Positions 44,208 to 57,905 of a DNA stretch of 64,000 nucleotides are shown piece by piece (within the stretch, counting starts at the first letter, position 1; each line of letters starts with the position of its first letter). The notes beneath the pieces are model-generated. The model did not search any database. It was given only the letters and a program-made list of their open reading frames with translations, and had not been told where the DNA came from. The stretch is from the NCBI GenBank assembly GCA_018806915.1, contig JAGKQI010000043.1, positions 930,001 to 994,000 of the forward strand. Reading direction: 5' to 3'. The DNA is from Phytophthora colocasiae (Eukaryota > Oomycota > Peronosporomycetes > Peronosporales > Peronosporaceae). A program made the position numbers and the translations under genes.

Positions 44208-44224
44208 TGGTGCGCGTGCCCGGA
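44208..44224 (+). other. Primer-binding site of element C
   Basis: The same 17 bases as in A (TGG then TGCGCGTGCCCGGA), two bases after the LTR end, so both families probably prime from the same tRNA. Confidence 0.75.
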
Positions 44225-44297
44225 TCTTGGTATCGTGATATCACCGGATCTAAGAGAGTTTGAGAAGAGGGTTTCCTGTCAAGCGTCTATATTCAAG

Positions 44298-47200
44298 ATG
44301 GCTTCACATGGAACAACTACAAGAGGAGGACGTCGGGGACGCGATGGTCGCAGTGTGGCGACACGTCAGTCGAAGCGTCTTCAAGGTCTTCCGCCTGACG
44401 AACAACCCGACTTGGATGCTGTTCAGAAGGCGGCACGCGAGAAGAGGAAGGCTGCACGTGAAAAGGAAGCAGTCGAGGAGGTGAACGTCACGGAACCGGC
44501 GGTCGAAGACCAGCCTGCTGTGGAGCCTGAAGCCCAAGAGACACCCGATGTGTCTGGCGAACAAGGTTCTGAGGAAGGTCCGTCCGAAGCTGAAGCTTCT
44601 GGTGACGAGGTAGCCACTGCCCGTGAGGGTGGTGATGAGGCGTCTGAGGAAGGCGCCGACGTGGTTGAGTCCCCGGAGGTCATTGACTTATGTTCTGAGT
44701 CGACGGCTTCTGGGAAGTCCGTGGGGGAAGTGAAGACGGAACCCGGACTGGTTGATGAACGTGTCTCGAAGACTCCAAAGTCCGAAGACACTCCGATGTC
44801 CGATGACATGCCGATGAAGTCCGAAGATTCTCTGAAGACACCGTCTGATGAGTCTGGGAGGGCCGATTCGCTGGATGGAGAACGTGCCCTGAAGTACGTA
44901 CGCCGTGAGTTCCGCCGCTGGAGGGACATGAACGCTGGAAGAATCGTTCCGCCGAACGTTGAATACGCCTGGCGAACAGCGAAGCCTGACGCGAATGTCT
45001 TTCAGAAGGCTGCGGCAGCAACGGGCGACTACATCAAGTGGCGGTGTTCTTCAGTATTCCCCGAAGACATGTGGATGTCGGAGTTCTGCTTGAGGCGCCA
45101 TAGTTTTGGCCGAATCCAAGACTTGTCGTACGTCGAGATCTCGATGAATACTCTGACGGCACCCGAATGCGTCGCTGTCCTTCAGACGATGCTGTATGAA
45201 GCAGGATTTGAGTTCCAGAACCTGCTACCGAGGTGGTCTCAGACCTAAGCGTCTGCTATCTTCGAACCTCAAGTGCGCAGTGTGGCGACAGAGCTTCAGA
45301 GCCGACTTGCTGAAGAACTGGTTGAGTGGGCCACTGTGACCGCCAGGTCACAGGTTAATCGACTCCCAGAAGACACAAACGTAGGCAATGAAGCACGTCA
45401 AGGCGAAGCTGATGGTATATTACGCGATGAGAAGGCTGACCTACAAGGACGACAGCTGATTATGAGACTCCGGGTGACCGGACTCAGAGTCACACATAGT
45501 TCCGACGGGTCCAACAGTGGAGAACCGCTCCTGTCCAAGCGCCTGCAGCATGGTCCGCCGCGCCCGCAAGTCTCGTCGACACCATCTGCGCTGTCGACGC
45601 CATCACTGAGTTCGCTGCCGGTATACGAGAGACACTCTGATAGCACTCGTTTGGAGTCTGGCGTGCCAATGTCTGAAGATCGAGGTAGCCCTCTGGCGAC
45701 TGACGCGCCTGTGCCAAGTGTCATTGGGACCTCGCGTACGTCTGATGACCACTCGTCGGGACTCCAGACATCTCGTGGAAGTTCCACAGACTCGTCGCTG
45801 ATGTCCATGAGTCGAGGGGCGTCTGTACATATGCCGTTGTCTGTCGGAGGTCTGGCGATGATCGCCCAAGGTGCTGATGCCGGAGGAATGCTCGCCGGAG
45901 AGTCTATGGGAATCCACGTGACACAAACACTGATGCCGGTGAAGTCGGAGCCCGATGACTTCGAGATGTTGGAAGAGAAGCCGGAGTTTCCAGAAGTGAA
46001 GTCCGAGAGACAGTTGTCTACCAGAGATTCTGTGCAAGATTCTGTTCACCGGACGCCGGAAGCTCCATCATCGTCCGTCTCGAGTCGTGGGAGAAGTCAC
46101 CAGAGCAGGCATCAGAGTCTGAAGGGCGAGGACCGCCAGAAAGTGTCTTACAGACGCTTGAGTTCCGTTGCGTCAAGCCATACACGAAGTCGGTCTCCAG
46201 ACGCTGTACATCGGAAAACTGTTCACCAGAAACTTGTTCATCGGACACGTGTCTCTCGGACGATTTCGAATGGTACTTGAGCTTGGACTCGGACGCTTGA
46301 CTCCGACGTTCTTCCAAGTCATCCACGCGTCTCTGGGCTTCCAGTCTGGCGCTCTCAGACTCGAGTAGTCGGTCGGTAAGTGTCTGGATCTGCTGGCGCG
46401 TATCAAGTTCCCGTTGTTCACGTCGACGTTCGCGCTCCATGGATTCCAGACGTTCTCTGGCCAGAAATTCCTTCTGCTCCTGTTCCATTCGACGCTGCCA
46501 TTCCTGTTGCTGCCGCATTGCGTTCAGTTCGATCTGCGCTGGGCCTGATCTCTGGGAGTTTGCAGATCGCTGGAAACAACGGGAAGCCGAGGCCGAAGCC
46601 GAACGTGCGCGTTGGGCAGACGAGCTGAAACGTGACTGGATTTCGCAAATGGAGACCTTACGACAGCGGGTGCACGACGTGGAGTCGGAGCGCGACAGGG
46701 AGCGGGAAAGTTCCCAGAACATGCAGCGTTTCCAGGCCGCAGAATTGAGGAACCTTCGTGCAACATTGTCCCAAGTTCAAGGGGTCGCCCACCCTGAAGT
46801 AGCAACTTCAAGTCGGATCTCCGGTGAACATGACCCTAAACCGGCAACCGGACTTCTGGCGAACAGTCGGGATATGGAGGATTGCACACCGGGGGTTAGG
46901 GGATCAGAAGGAGTCGCCAGCAGGGGTAGGGTTTCACCCATTAAAACGACGGAGGCCTTCCATACACCTCTTCCCCTACGGAGATCGACCGAAACCAAGC
47001 GCGCGAAGGCTGGAAGGCATGGCGCGTCCACCGCGGCCGCTACGACGACCCAGACGACTCATGCGGCTCCCCTGACCGAGTTCAAGACCGAAGGAAGGCG
47101 CCCAGCGACTCCCAGGCGCGATGGACACCGGAAACCCAGTGAAAGACGCTCGGAAGATGGCCGAGACGCTCCTCGGAAGCCCGGAAGACGCAGGAATGAC

Positions 47201-48524
47201 CCAGATCCTGGTGGAAGTTCCAGTGACTCAAGCTCGGACTCCAGTAATTCGTCGTCTGATGACTTGGATCCTCCAGAGGTTGTTAACCTGACTTCTGCGT
47301 CCCATGGACAAGCTGGAGCGACTCTGCTGACCATGAGGCCCTTCATAAACTCAAGTATCATCGGAGAATTTGATCCCCGAGCGACACTACGGGAGCGTGT
47401 TCACTGGTGGGAGCGCTTTGTGAACATGGCATCTCAGGGAGCGTGGACGAACAAGACCCGCATACAGGAACTCAAGCTGAAGCTCCCGGTGTCTGCCAGA
47501 GATTGGTTCAACCAGCTTCCGAAGAGCGTTTCCCGTGACTGGAAGGAATTATCATCGGAGTTCCGCAGGCGCTATTGCAAGGCCCGGTCATCATACTCCG
47601 AGAGATACTTCACGATGGAGATGAAGAGTTCCGAGACTCCGTTGGACTTCTTCTACCGCCTGAACTCGGCCGCCGGAAAAGCCGAGGTGGACTTCAGAAA
47701 GTCCTCCAGACGCCTGGAGAAACACGTTCTGAGGTACATCACCAAGCTGAAGGACGAACGTCTGAAGATCGCGTTACAAGGCCGGAAGTTCAGGAGTATC
47801 TCGGACTTGGAATATGCTCTGCAACAGGACGAAGATGTCTGGCGAACTGCTGATCAGGATACTACGACCACCAGACATCGGGACTTCCGAGCGGACAACC
47901 TCACGCGGACAGTTTAAGCCAAAGCGTATGGGGAAGACTTACGTCGCCCGAGAAGCAGACCCGGATGCCTCTGACGATGCAGATGCGGATACCAGAACTC
48001 AAGAGAAGGATGCCAGAGCTTCATCGTCAGAATACGATCGCGAGATGTCTGGTGTACAACCTTCGTCTGGTGTACAAGCTGCCTCTCAGGCGCCTGGTGG
48101 TGCTGATTGGACTCAGACTCTGACAAACGAAGTTTATCGGGTCATGGGCAACATGGGATGGCGACCGCCGCCCCAGTCTCCCCGAGGATCGTCAGGCCAA
48201 GACTTCCAGCAGACACGGCGCGATAACCCTGACTACTGGAACAAGTTCTGCGAGAAGTGTCGCCGCTCGGGTCATTCAGAAGAGAACTGCTGGAGAGACC
48301 TTGTCTGTGACAGATGTCAGGAGAAAGGTCACCCGAGCAGGATGTGCCGAGTACCGCCGTGTGAGGTTTGCGGAAAGGTGCACTCTGGGAGACCATGTGA
48401 AGACATCAAGACTCTGGAATCCCTCAAGAAACTAGCCCGTCAAGGTACACTGAAGGACCTGCCGGATCACCTACTGGAGAGACTCCTGGGTGACGAGGCT
48501 GACTCTGGGAAACAGTTAAACTAG
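44298..48524 (+). pseudogene. gag: Element C Gag (nonsense, inversion, frameshift)
   Basis: The ATG at 44298 is followed by a protein aligned with A Gag along its length: basic start, acidic region with VIDLCSES and several psi-K-x-E sites, the ECVAVLQTMLYEAGF block, Ser-rich linker, coiled coil, capsid-like domain and three zinc knuckles (CEKCRRSGHSEENC, CDRCQEKGHPSRMC, CEVCGKVHSGRPC). Lesions: TAA at 45246-45248 replacing a Gln codon (CAG in A), an inverted block at about 46190-46557, and a 1-bp loss near 47903. The gag stop TAG (48522) directly follows GTTAAAC. Confidence 0.88.
46190..46557 (-). pseudogene. Inverted 0.37-kb block inside element C gag
   Basis: Read on the minus strand from 46557, this block encodes SQRSGPAQIELNAMRQQQ, then the ERLESMERERRREQREL coiled coil and up to VQRLETD. 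This is the A Gag order SSQRSGPAQIELN...NQRLESV. The + strand resumes at FADRWKQREAE (A: FAERWRQREAE). The block has therefore been flipped in place, with short gtc/gag-type inverted words at the ends. Confidence 0.85.
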
Positions 48525-48573
48525 CAAGCCCGTCGGATGGGGATCCGAAACGTGCCGGGCAAGGCACACCCCC
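48515..48573 (+). promoter_or_regulatory. Programmed -1 frameshift signal, element C
   Basis: G TTA AAC (48515-48521), stop TAG, a 6-nt spacer, outer stem GCCCG 48528-48532 with CGGGC 48556-48560, inner stem TCGGAT 48533-48538 with ATCCGA 48543-48548, loop GGGG and CCCCC at 48569-48573. The -1 frame reads LASPSDGDPKRAG... into pol without a stop. Confidence 0.85.
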
Positions 48574-51500
48574 AGAGTTATGTGTTCTAGTGTACGTAGG
48601 ACCGGAGCTGAAAACGACCCAACCTAAAAATCAACATTGCATGACCGCTTTAGCTCAAGAATCAGCCATGTCTTCAGAAATTCCGCGTCTGAGAGACAGT
48701 TCATCGGACTTTCCGAGAGATTGTTCACCGGACTTTCTGAGAGACAAAGAACCACCTCCGGACGACACAATCCAGTTTCGTCTGAAAGACGGGGAATGTT
48801 ATGGCTGGTGGGAGGATCACTACCCTGATCCTGCGAAGCGTGATGTGGTTATGGTGCATGGCGCTGTCAATGATCATCGGACCAAGATTCTCCTAGACAC
48901 CGGTGCGACTATTATTATCCTGAGTTACGACTTTGCGCGCGAGCTCGGACTCAGGCTTAAGTCACACAAACAAACAAGAGTGTCTGGGATGGGAGGAGTT
49001 CCGACGTACATTGGCGTCAGTGCTGAGATCAAGCTGACACTCGGACCGAGAGTGGTTTACATTGTGGATGTCTGGGTTGCGAATATCGGCGAAGGTATAA
49101 ACGTGCTATTGGGAATGGGATTTATGTTCGCGGCTGGTCTGAGGATCAGCGTTCGGGAGGGACTGGTATCTATGCCAGATGAAGTCGTGGTGATGATGTG
49201 CAGCTGGGAGCCTGGTGATCATATCGGCAGGAACAGGTCCATCAGACCAAGTGAAGCTGTACTCCTGAGGCCGGGTGAAGAATTTGTTGTTCGCATTGAT
49301 TATGGTCCGATGAACCCACAACGAGAGGTCGTGTGGGCGGGACGTGGAGACCGTTGGGTGACTCAACTGATTTATGCAGCCCGGTCATGGCCTGTGGCGG
49401 TGCGCGTGGTGAACATCTCCGACAAGAATACTTGGGTGAGTGAATTTTCTGGCGTTGCAAGGATTGTGGAGTATGGATTTTTTCCACGACATGGTCGCTT
49501 TGTACGGCCAGGCTCTGCAGCCTATCGTGACTGGGAAGTTTTGATCCTGGAGAACACTCCGTCACCAGAGACAAAGAAACGTCTGAAGGCCGAAGCTGAC
49601 TTGGAGGATCTGATACCTCAACCTCCGTGTGTGGATCACCCGGTATACCCGTGGCCCACTAAGATCTTACAGCGCCCAAGGCTGGACAATGCTCGAGTAC
49701 AGTTTGTGAGGCCTACTTCGGTCCCACGAACAAAACGAGTTCGTTTCGCTTTTGATGTGGCTACGCAGACCGATGACTGGGTGGATGCCGGAAAAGAGGA
49801 GATCCGAGATACCGCTGTGGACACCGGAGATCTGGGATCGTCATCAGAGAAAATGACTCCGAAAGGCTCCGGAACCACGTCTGGAATTTCGAGTAACGTT
49901 ATCGAGGATGAAGTCACCCTGAGCGTTTCTGGTGAACTGTCCATGGGAGATGAGGATCCGACAGACTGCTCATGGGACATCCCAATCCAGAGTATGCCAG
50001 GCACCCCTGTGGAAAAGCTCCGAGCCGAGTACGAGCGGTGCATGCGAGTCACGAATGAAGAACTGGATCTGAAACCCGGTGTCTACATACGGGAAGGAAC
50101 AGAGCTACTCTCTCAATTACGTGACCAACTGGTTATGCTACCTGAATTGGAAGATTTGACCCCTGAATGCGACATCGACAAGGCTGACGTCGGAGTACCC
50201 GGGAAAACAACGCCGGAAATGGAGCAGAAACTCAGGGATATCTTAAAGTATCACCGGAAAATCTTTCTGGGAGACGGCAACGCTGCACCTGCCCCGGCAA
50301 GGGGCGTGGTCTGTGATTTGGACGTGGGAGACGCTAAACCTGTTGGCCAACGTCCGAGGTCCGTTGCCCCTCACCTGATGATCAAGGTGTACGAACTTCT
50401 GAAGAAGCTCCTGGAGACCGGACTCATAGAGTACTCGACTTCGCCTTGGGCATCACCAATTGTGATTGTCCTCAAGAAGAACGGCGTGGACATACGCATG
50501 TGCATCGATTACCGAGTGGTGAATGGTTTTATCCAGTTGTCGCGTTATCCGTTGCCTCTGATAGATGATCTGTTGATTGGTTTTGAGGCGGCATTGTGGT
50601 TTATGAGTCTGGATATGGCAAGTGGTTTTTGGGCCATCCGAATGACGGAGCGTGAAAGGCTGATCTCAGCGTTCATCTGCCCATTTGGACACTTCCAGTG
50701 GGTAAGAATGCCCTTCGGTCTGAAGAACGCGCCTCTGGTATACCAGGCGATGTTGGATAACTGTTTGTGGGGATTTGTGCGATTGTCACCTGAAGAGGAA
50801 GCTGAGGTCGACTCCGACGTTCTGGAATTCCTGAAGTTGGAGCCCCAGAACTCTGATGAACATATGTCAGAGGTTCCGGTGCTCACCGACCAAATGACTG
50901 TCTTTCAGAGGAACATCCCAGTCCCGTCCTTCATGGGACCGGTACTCGGTCGAAGTTCCTACATTGACGACATTGCTCATGGGGCGCCCACCTGGGATCA
51001 ACTTTGTGAAGACCTGAACGCCCTGCTCTTCAGACTCAGATATTGGAACATTTCTGTGAGCCTGCCCAAGAGCGAGTTTGGGAAACTGTATCTGTCGCAT
51101 GAGATCAGTGCTGAAGGACTGAGAGCCACACCGAAGATCGTCAAGGGAGTGGAAGAATTGCCGTTCCCGTCGACACTCAAGGGAGTACAGAGTTTCATGG
51201 GAAGTCTGAATTACTACAACAAGTTTATCGAAGATTTACCGGTGATCGCTGCTGTGCTCTATGAGTTGTCTGATGAACAGATTCGTGCTGGTCGAGATTT
51301 GGCTCGAGCGAAAGAAGCCTTTGAGATTCTGAAGCGCAAGATTGTCTCGACACCGCTCCTCAGACACCCAGATCGCACCAGACCTTTCGTTATTATACCT
51401 CATGCGAACCCGTGGGCTGCCTCAGCCGTCTTGGGACAGGAGTACGATGGTGTGATACACCCCGTACGGTTCACTGGACGTGTGCTGAATGAGGCAGAAC

Positions 51501-54191
51501 TCCGGTATCACATCGCGGAGAAGGAGGTCATCGCGATTCTCAGGGTTCTGGAGAACTTTCGAGCTCTGGTAAACACGAGTCCCGTGATCACGGTGTACAC
51601 CAGACATTCGGTGTTGAAATGGCTCCTGACATCCAGTTCGGCTGATGGTCGGAACGTGAAGTGGGGACTGAAGTTGTCACATTGGAACTTAGAGATTCGC
51701 AGGATCCAGCGAGATGAAGACGGCCTCCCAGCTATTCTTGGAGCGGGCATCACACCCCGTGAACACCTCGATGAGGTCTCTGAAAACCTCATCCCCGTCA
51801 AGGGGCGAGTCAAGCCTCCAGCCCATTAGCGTGGAGATGCTAGAGACTGACTACCGAGGTTGTGTTCTGAGTTTTGATGGTGCCGCCAAGACGTCCACTC
51901 GCCTGGGAAGCTGCAGATGTGTGCTCTGGGAGCTCCCGGGGTGGAACATCCTGGAAGCCCAAGGGTTTGCTCTGAAAGATGTCACAGTGAATGACTCAGA
52001 ATACTGTGGTTTGATCAATGGATTGAAGTTGGCTTTGGAACGTGGTATCCGAGACTTGGTGGTTGTCGGAGACTCCCGTATCGCTATTCAGCAAGCTCAA
52101 GGACTGATCAATTGCCATCAGCCGAATCTGCAACGGAAATTAGCCGAGTTTGAGTCTCTGAAGGTCAAGTTCCAATCTCTGAAGTTAGTGCACGTGAAGC
52201 GTGAGTTCAATCAAGCAGCGGACTATTTGACGTCCAAGACTCTTGTCCTTGGTGAGTCCTGGCAAGTTCAAGACCCTGACGAACTGACTCATCTGAAATT
52301 AATGTCCAAGATCCCAGAGAAGCTGATGAGGCCTCCCGTAGTGATGTCTTCTGAAGCTCCAGACGATGTTCACCAGACCTCTGGTGAACACGGTTGTACA
52401 CCGGAGATCGATGACCCAGGGCAAGAGTCTGCACCCCTGCCTCATGCTGCCAAGGTGCTTGCTGCCATCACTCGTGCACGCAATCAGGAAGAAGCAAACC
52501 TACCAGACGATGTAGAACCCATGGGCCCATTGGAGTTCCAGGAAGAACGCTGGCGGCGGATCAAAGTTCACCAGACTCAAGATGTTCATCTGGCAGAACT
52601 CATCAAGTTCCTTAAGGGTGACGTGGGAGATTTATCACGACCCCGAGTAAGGAAGCTTGCCAGGATTGCCGATGATTTCATCTTGGATTCCAGAGACGTT
52701 TTGTACCGCCTCAGCCGTGCTACCAGGGAACGTCCGAGAGACATGGTTGATGAACTCAGACTTGTGGTTCCCAGAGACTTGCATGTCGATATGCTGCACT
52801 ATGCTCATGGGGATTACCAGGGTGCTCACCAGGGAATCAAACGTACATTCGAGAAGCTGAGCTCCGAGTTCTACTGGATTGGTATGTACGCTGATGTTGA
52901 ATGGTTTGTCAAAGAGTGTATGGATTGTGCTAGCGGCAAGGGGCGTCCCCCGAATCCTGGACCGTCGCCCGGCAACATCGAGCCCAGTCGACCTTTTGAA
53001 GTGGTGTCCATGGATTTCGTGACGCACATGCCAAAGTCTGCCAGAGGCAACACGTTCCTGTTATTGTTCCAAGACATGTTCTCAGGCTATGTGATGTGCA
53101 AGCCTATGAGTATTACTACGGCTCAAGATGTCGCTGAGGCCTACGAGGAACGTGTCTTTCGGAACTTCGGAGCTAGTTCCCTGATACGCCATGATCAAGA
53201 TCCTCGGTTCATGAGTGAAGTGTTCAGGTGTTTCCGGGACCTCCTGGGAAGCAGACAACGAGCGACTCTGGCGTACCGTCCCCAGGCGAACGGCCAGCAA
53301 GAGAGGTCTGTTCAGACAGTCGTGCGCGCCATCAAGGCCTACATTGCCGAAGCTGATCAGAGCGATTGGGACGACCACGCCAAACGCCTGATGCTCGCAT
53401 TGAACACTTCCTTTGACGCGACCCGTCTGGAAACACCTTTCTTTCTGGTGCACGGATGGGATGCTCATGGGACTGTATCCGCGATGCTTGGTCCAAAGCC
53501 TTCTGGTGTACAAGAGCGCACTGCTTATGAGTGGCGTCGGAAGATGCAACGAGATTACAGCTACGCTCAAGCATGCGCTGAAGAACTTCAGAAGAAAGCC
53601 AAGCGGGAGCGTTCTGAGGAACAGACCCGAAAGTGGGAGGAGTTGTCGGAACGTCTGAAGTCCGGATTTGCTGTCGGTGATGCCGTGTGGTTATACATCC
53701 CCAAGGTACAAACGGGGTTGAGTCGGAAACTCACACACATGTGGCATGGTCCTTTCCGGATTGAGGAAATGTTGGATGATTTTCGTGTGAAACTGAAGGT
53801 CGAGGACACCGGGTATCGGGTGAAGCCTTGGGTTCATATAAGTCGCCTGAAACCGAGAGCCTTGTTTCCCAGAAGGCCGACCGTGGAACTCGATGTCCAT
53901 GAGGATGATGACTTCGATGCAGCGCTGTTACCAGAAGACAGTTGGCAGCCCGACACCGAGAATGACGAATACGAAGTGGAAAAGATACTAGACACTCGGT
54001 GGAGCAAGCGTACCAGAACCTCTAAGAGACTTCGCGAATATCTGGTCAAGTGGAAGGGGTACGACGAGACAGAGTGGCTACCCTTGTCAAAGCTGAACTG
54101 TGGCGCTTTGCTATATGAGTTCAATCAGAGCGCACGAGCGCGAGCTCGTTTCCAAGCAATGCAAGCTGGAGACGATCACCCCAGAGTTTAA
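48522..54191 (+). CDS. pol: Element C Pol polyprotein (one frameshift)
   Basis: Protease (LLDTGATI), RT with SLDMASGFWAIRM and YIDD, gypsy RNase H, second RNase H (FDGAAK, VNDSEY, VVVGDSR, NQAADYL), integrase with H-H-C-C and D-D-E, and chromodomain (EYLVKWKGYDETEWLP). The first frame ends at 51829 (KPPAH-stop). Restoring one base near 51822 continues PISVEMLETDY, as in A, and the frame then runs to TAA after 54188. Compared with A, the RT active site is complete, so this is the least damaged pol of the three. Confidence 0.9.
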
Positions 54192-54572
54192 ATTCTGAAA
54201 CCTATTCTGAAAACTCCGGTGAACAGTGATGTTCACCAGACGATGTATTTCAGAGATGAGGTGTCTGAGAGACATGTCTTTCGGAAATGTGATTTCGGGG
54301 ATACGTGACTCCCGGAGATGGTGATTGTTGTGTGAATTTGTATGGAGATGATTTTGTGGTTGTGTGTGTATGATGGAATTTTACGAGTGGATTATGATGA
54401 TATGAGAAGAAGATTACTGGACGACATATGAAGATGTTGAAGGAGAAAGTCGCCGGGGAACTATATTGGGAATTGTTACTACGCTACGATATGCAGACGA
54501 CTAAGTTGTTCTGGAAGAAGAAGTGTAGTTCCCCTGAAATGTCGTGAAGAGTACACCAGACTTCTGGCGTAC
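54192..54572. other. Spacer between convergent pol and antisense ORF, element C
   Basis: No reading frame of note. It contains both the A-type word tctgaaa and the C-type words ggtgaaca and tgttcacc (54222-54245), followed by an AT-rich part. It occupies the same position as 12109-12494 in A. Confidence 0.45.
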
Positions 54573-57500
54573 TTACTTCAGAGAGACAGAATTTTCGGCG
54601 CGTTCAGCAGGCGTCAGAGCTTGTTTCCGGAGATCGGATGGCGCGAATTGCATCCAGTCCTTGTCGGCAGACGCCGTGGCCCACTGCGTGCGCGCCGGTT
54701 CCGCCGCATCGATGGCTTCAAGTTGCTTGCGCAAGCTCAGGCACTTGGGTCCTCCGATCTCACGCGCACGTGGGTCCTGCCAGATCCATCGGCAATATTT
54801 GTCCGGGATCTTCCAGATGCCAGGCTCGAACATGAGCGTCTCCGGGAAATCCTTGTGCTTCAGAATCTTGGATACTGCCCCTCGATATTGGCGTAGTAGA
54901 GACGCACGTCGGAGCCTACGTTCCTTGTGCTGTTCACCGGACAGCAGGTCCTCATCGGGATCCATTATCACCCAGTGAGTGCGTTCCCACAGCGCTTGGG
55001 CGTGCTTGCTCATGAGAGACGCAAGCTCTTCGATGTCCGCCTGAACCAAGGGATAGAGGTCTTCACGCCGGTGAAAGTACAGCTCAGTCCGGCGGTTCTG
55101 GTACATGACCTCCCAGGGAGCTGGCACTTCGTCCAGCAGAGCTTGGTACTTCTTGGAATTCCAGCGTTTCTTCAAACGTGCCAGACTGTGTCTGTGGGGC
55201 TCGAAGTCTGGGAACCCGGGAGTCTGCCCGATGGCCGTCTTGGTGTCACTGGTCGGCTGGACCGGGATACCATAATACAGCCACGACGAACAATGTGTGT
55301 CCGGAGCCTCGATCGTTAACAACTCCTTTGGTGTCAACGACTTGTACGACTTGGACACCAGACTCGACTTCCGGAGTTTACCAGAAGGTCGCTTGCCCGA
55401 AGAACTCTTAGGCGACTTGGAGTCTTGAGACTTCTTGTCCTTGGAGCTCGACTTGGGCGAACCACCGGACTTCTTGCTCTTGAGACTTGACGTGGAAGTG
55501 CCACCGGACTTCTGACTGCCTGACTTGGATCGGGATGTCTCGTGTACACTACCCCGCTTGGATTTCTTGGTGGAGATTATCGGACCCGAGTCGTCTGAAT
55601 CGCTGGACTCGTAGTCTCGCGGACGCTTGTTACCGGCATGCGAATGACCGTCGGACTCATCGTCGTCAGGGTCATCGCTGTTGCCACTTGACTTTTCGTC
55701 GTCAGATTCACTGTCGCTGGATACAGATTCTTGTTCACCAGACTCCTTGAAGTCCGGGTCCTTCTGAGGGTCATCCTCTGTGGACTCAGGCTCACTGATA
55801 GGATACGGGACGTGAGCGTCCAGTGTCTCCCAGACCGGTGGCTCCACATCGTTCTTCTGAAGACGGCGCAGTTCCTCCTCAGCCATCTTGTAATACGTCT
55901 CTGGGACGTACGAAGTCCACGGGGTCTGATTCAGCTTGCGCCAGTACATCATGCTCACTAGCATTTGTACCAAAGGGCGCCCCGTGAACAGGCTGTGGGC
56001 AGGCTTGTCAGTGCGCAACCACTTCATCGCTGTCTCGTAAGAAATGCCGGCGAGGAGAGCCAAGCGCAAGTCTGGACGAACTTCTTCCCAGACGACTCCA
56101 GCCGGTAACATAGTGTGAACTGCGTCCTTGGACACCGGAGACTTGGCGTTCGCCGGACGCACCGAATCGATGCCAGGCGTATAGTTTTTGGGGCGATCCT
56201 GAGGAACACGAACCCGATGTTTCCCAGAAGGTCTGGTAGGCTTGGGAGGCGGAGAACCGGAAGATTTGGTTGACCTGGTAGGCGACCCAGACTTGTTCAC
56301 CGGGCGAGTGCCTGACTTCTTGGAGCTGCCAGCATGCTCCTCGGAGACCGTCACGCCACTGCCAGCACCCGTCCGATCCAGCACTTTGGTCGATTTCTTG
56401 GCCGCTGCTGCTTGGTCGGACCGATGTTTAGCCAGACGCTGGGAGAAGTCAGGGATTTCCGCCTTACGCTGATCGATCGCAGTAACGTTGATGATGGTGT
56501 CCCAGTCTCCAGGCGGCGCCTTACCCTCTTGGAAGTTCACCAGAAGCTCCCGAAGACGCACCCAACTGCCGTTCAACTCCCCGCGTTCAAACAGGTACTC
56601 CAGAAAACCCCAGGAATCTGTGGCCGTGGTCATGGGGCGCGCCTTCAGCAATCGGACCTCCGCCTGCGAGTCCGCCAGGCGTTCTTCCAAGGCCGACTTC
56701 TCGGATTCCAGGGCGTCTATCTGGTCCTGATAGTGCGACGCGAGGTTCTTGGACTCCGCGTTCACACGATCTTCGGTCTCACTGGCAGTACGCCGGGCGT
56801 CCAGCACTTCATGACGCCAATACTGGCAGTTGAAGACCCACTGACTCTTGAGATCTTCGGACTCGTTCTGAATGGCGGCAGCGTCTACCAGAGATGTGTT
56901 GCCCTGGGACTCGACTTGAAGCCGAAGCCGACGGTGAGCGCCGGCCATCTGCTTCAGATAGCCGGATGTCTTGTACACTCGCTCGGCGAGACGCTGATGA
57001 GGGAGGTGGAGAAGAATTGAGGCCAGCTCCCGATGGACATCGACAGACCCCATGTGCGCTTCAAGATTATGGCGGTTACGGCTATCCACGTGAGGAACGA
57101 GCATCTGACTTTCGGTGAAGTCAGGGATAACACGCTCCAGTTTCGAGATGTCTGCCGACGTGAAGCCCTCGAGGCCCACCAGAACGCCTGGCCCCCTGTA
57201 GATGTTCGCTATGTGGTTTCCCACACGAAAGTCCTCAGCAAGCGCTGGAACACCCACCAAGAATGGCTGTCCTTCAGCGGGGTCCACCCAGTTGAAAGGG
57301 GCGTCAACAGTCATGTCGTCCAGCAGTTGCTGCCCAGGCGCAAACAGACTGTCCGCCTCGGTAGTGGAAAGGATGTGTGGTCCTCTAAGGACTGGAGTTG
57401 CGATGCCGGAGGAAGAACTCACAGAAGTAGAAGTCGCGGACGTTTCAGGCATGCTCACGTGCTCATCGCCGTCAGCAGCATCAACGCCCTGCTTCGGAGC

Positions 57501-57850
57501 GGCGGACGCGCTCGACTGTGAGCTGGGGCGCTTGAGCTGCCACCAGGTGATGCGGGAGCACCGTCACCACCACCTCGCGATGCTACGGATGCCGAAGCAG
57601 GCCCAGCGCCCGAGGCGTCGCCAGTAGTAGAAGCCGATGGAGAACCCATGGTTGCTGGATCTTCTTCTGCCTTGTTCGTCAGAAAGGAAATCGGGATGTG
57701 GCCGTTTGTGGTATACGACAGTTGGCTATTTCTGAGTCTGATGGAATCAGACTGAGCGACAGGACACCAGAGATTCTGAAATCCCGGAAGTTTTGAGAGC
57801 GTCACAGCTACACTATGTTCACGGGACCTCTGACGTACTGTCCTGGCCAT
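54573..57850 (-). CDS. Element C antisense ORF, about 1090 codons (one frameshift), function unknown
   Basis: The ATG at 57850 is 55 bp inside the 3' LTR, the same spacing as in A. The first frame (MARTVRQRSREHSVAV, PVAQSDSIRLRN) passes by a frameshift near 57525 into the long frame ending at 54573. Order: Ser/Ala-rich start; HLPHQRLAERVYKTSGYL region and coiled coil (about 56960-56640); basic Pro/Ser region; acidic Asp/Ser tract with KRPRD...KKSKR nuclear-type signals; C-terminal domain SWLYYGI, QTPGFPDF, ELYFHRREDL, LWERTHWVIMD and EPGIWKIPDKYCRWIWQDP. It is closest to A; B is a more distant orthologue. Confidence 0.8.
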
Positions 57851-57893
57851 GATGCTCAGTTTGGAGAAAGTTCCGCACTGACGAATTATGACC

Positions 57894-57904
57894 AGGAGGG
57901 GCGG
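57894..57904 (+). other. Polypurine tract of element C
   Basis: aggaggggcgg, one base from the LTR. The preceding 40 bases include a 21-base block (57860-57880, starting ttggagaaag) identical to that upstream of the A tract (15450-15470). Confidence 0.75.
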
Positions 57905-57905
57905 T

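Noticed and set aside
46018..46722. A separate minus-strand gene of 234 aa in element C
   Set aside because: Its recognisable part is the inverted gag block (46190-46557); the flanks are antisense shadows of gag.
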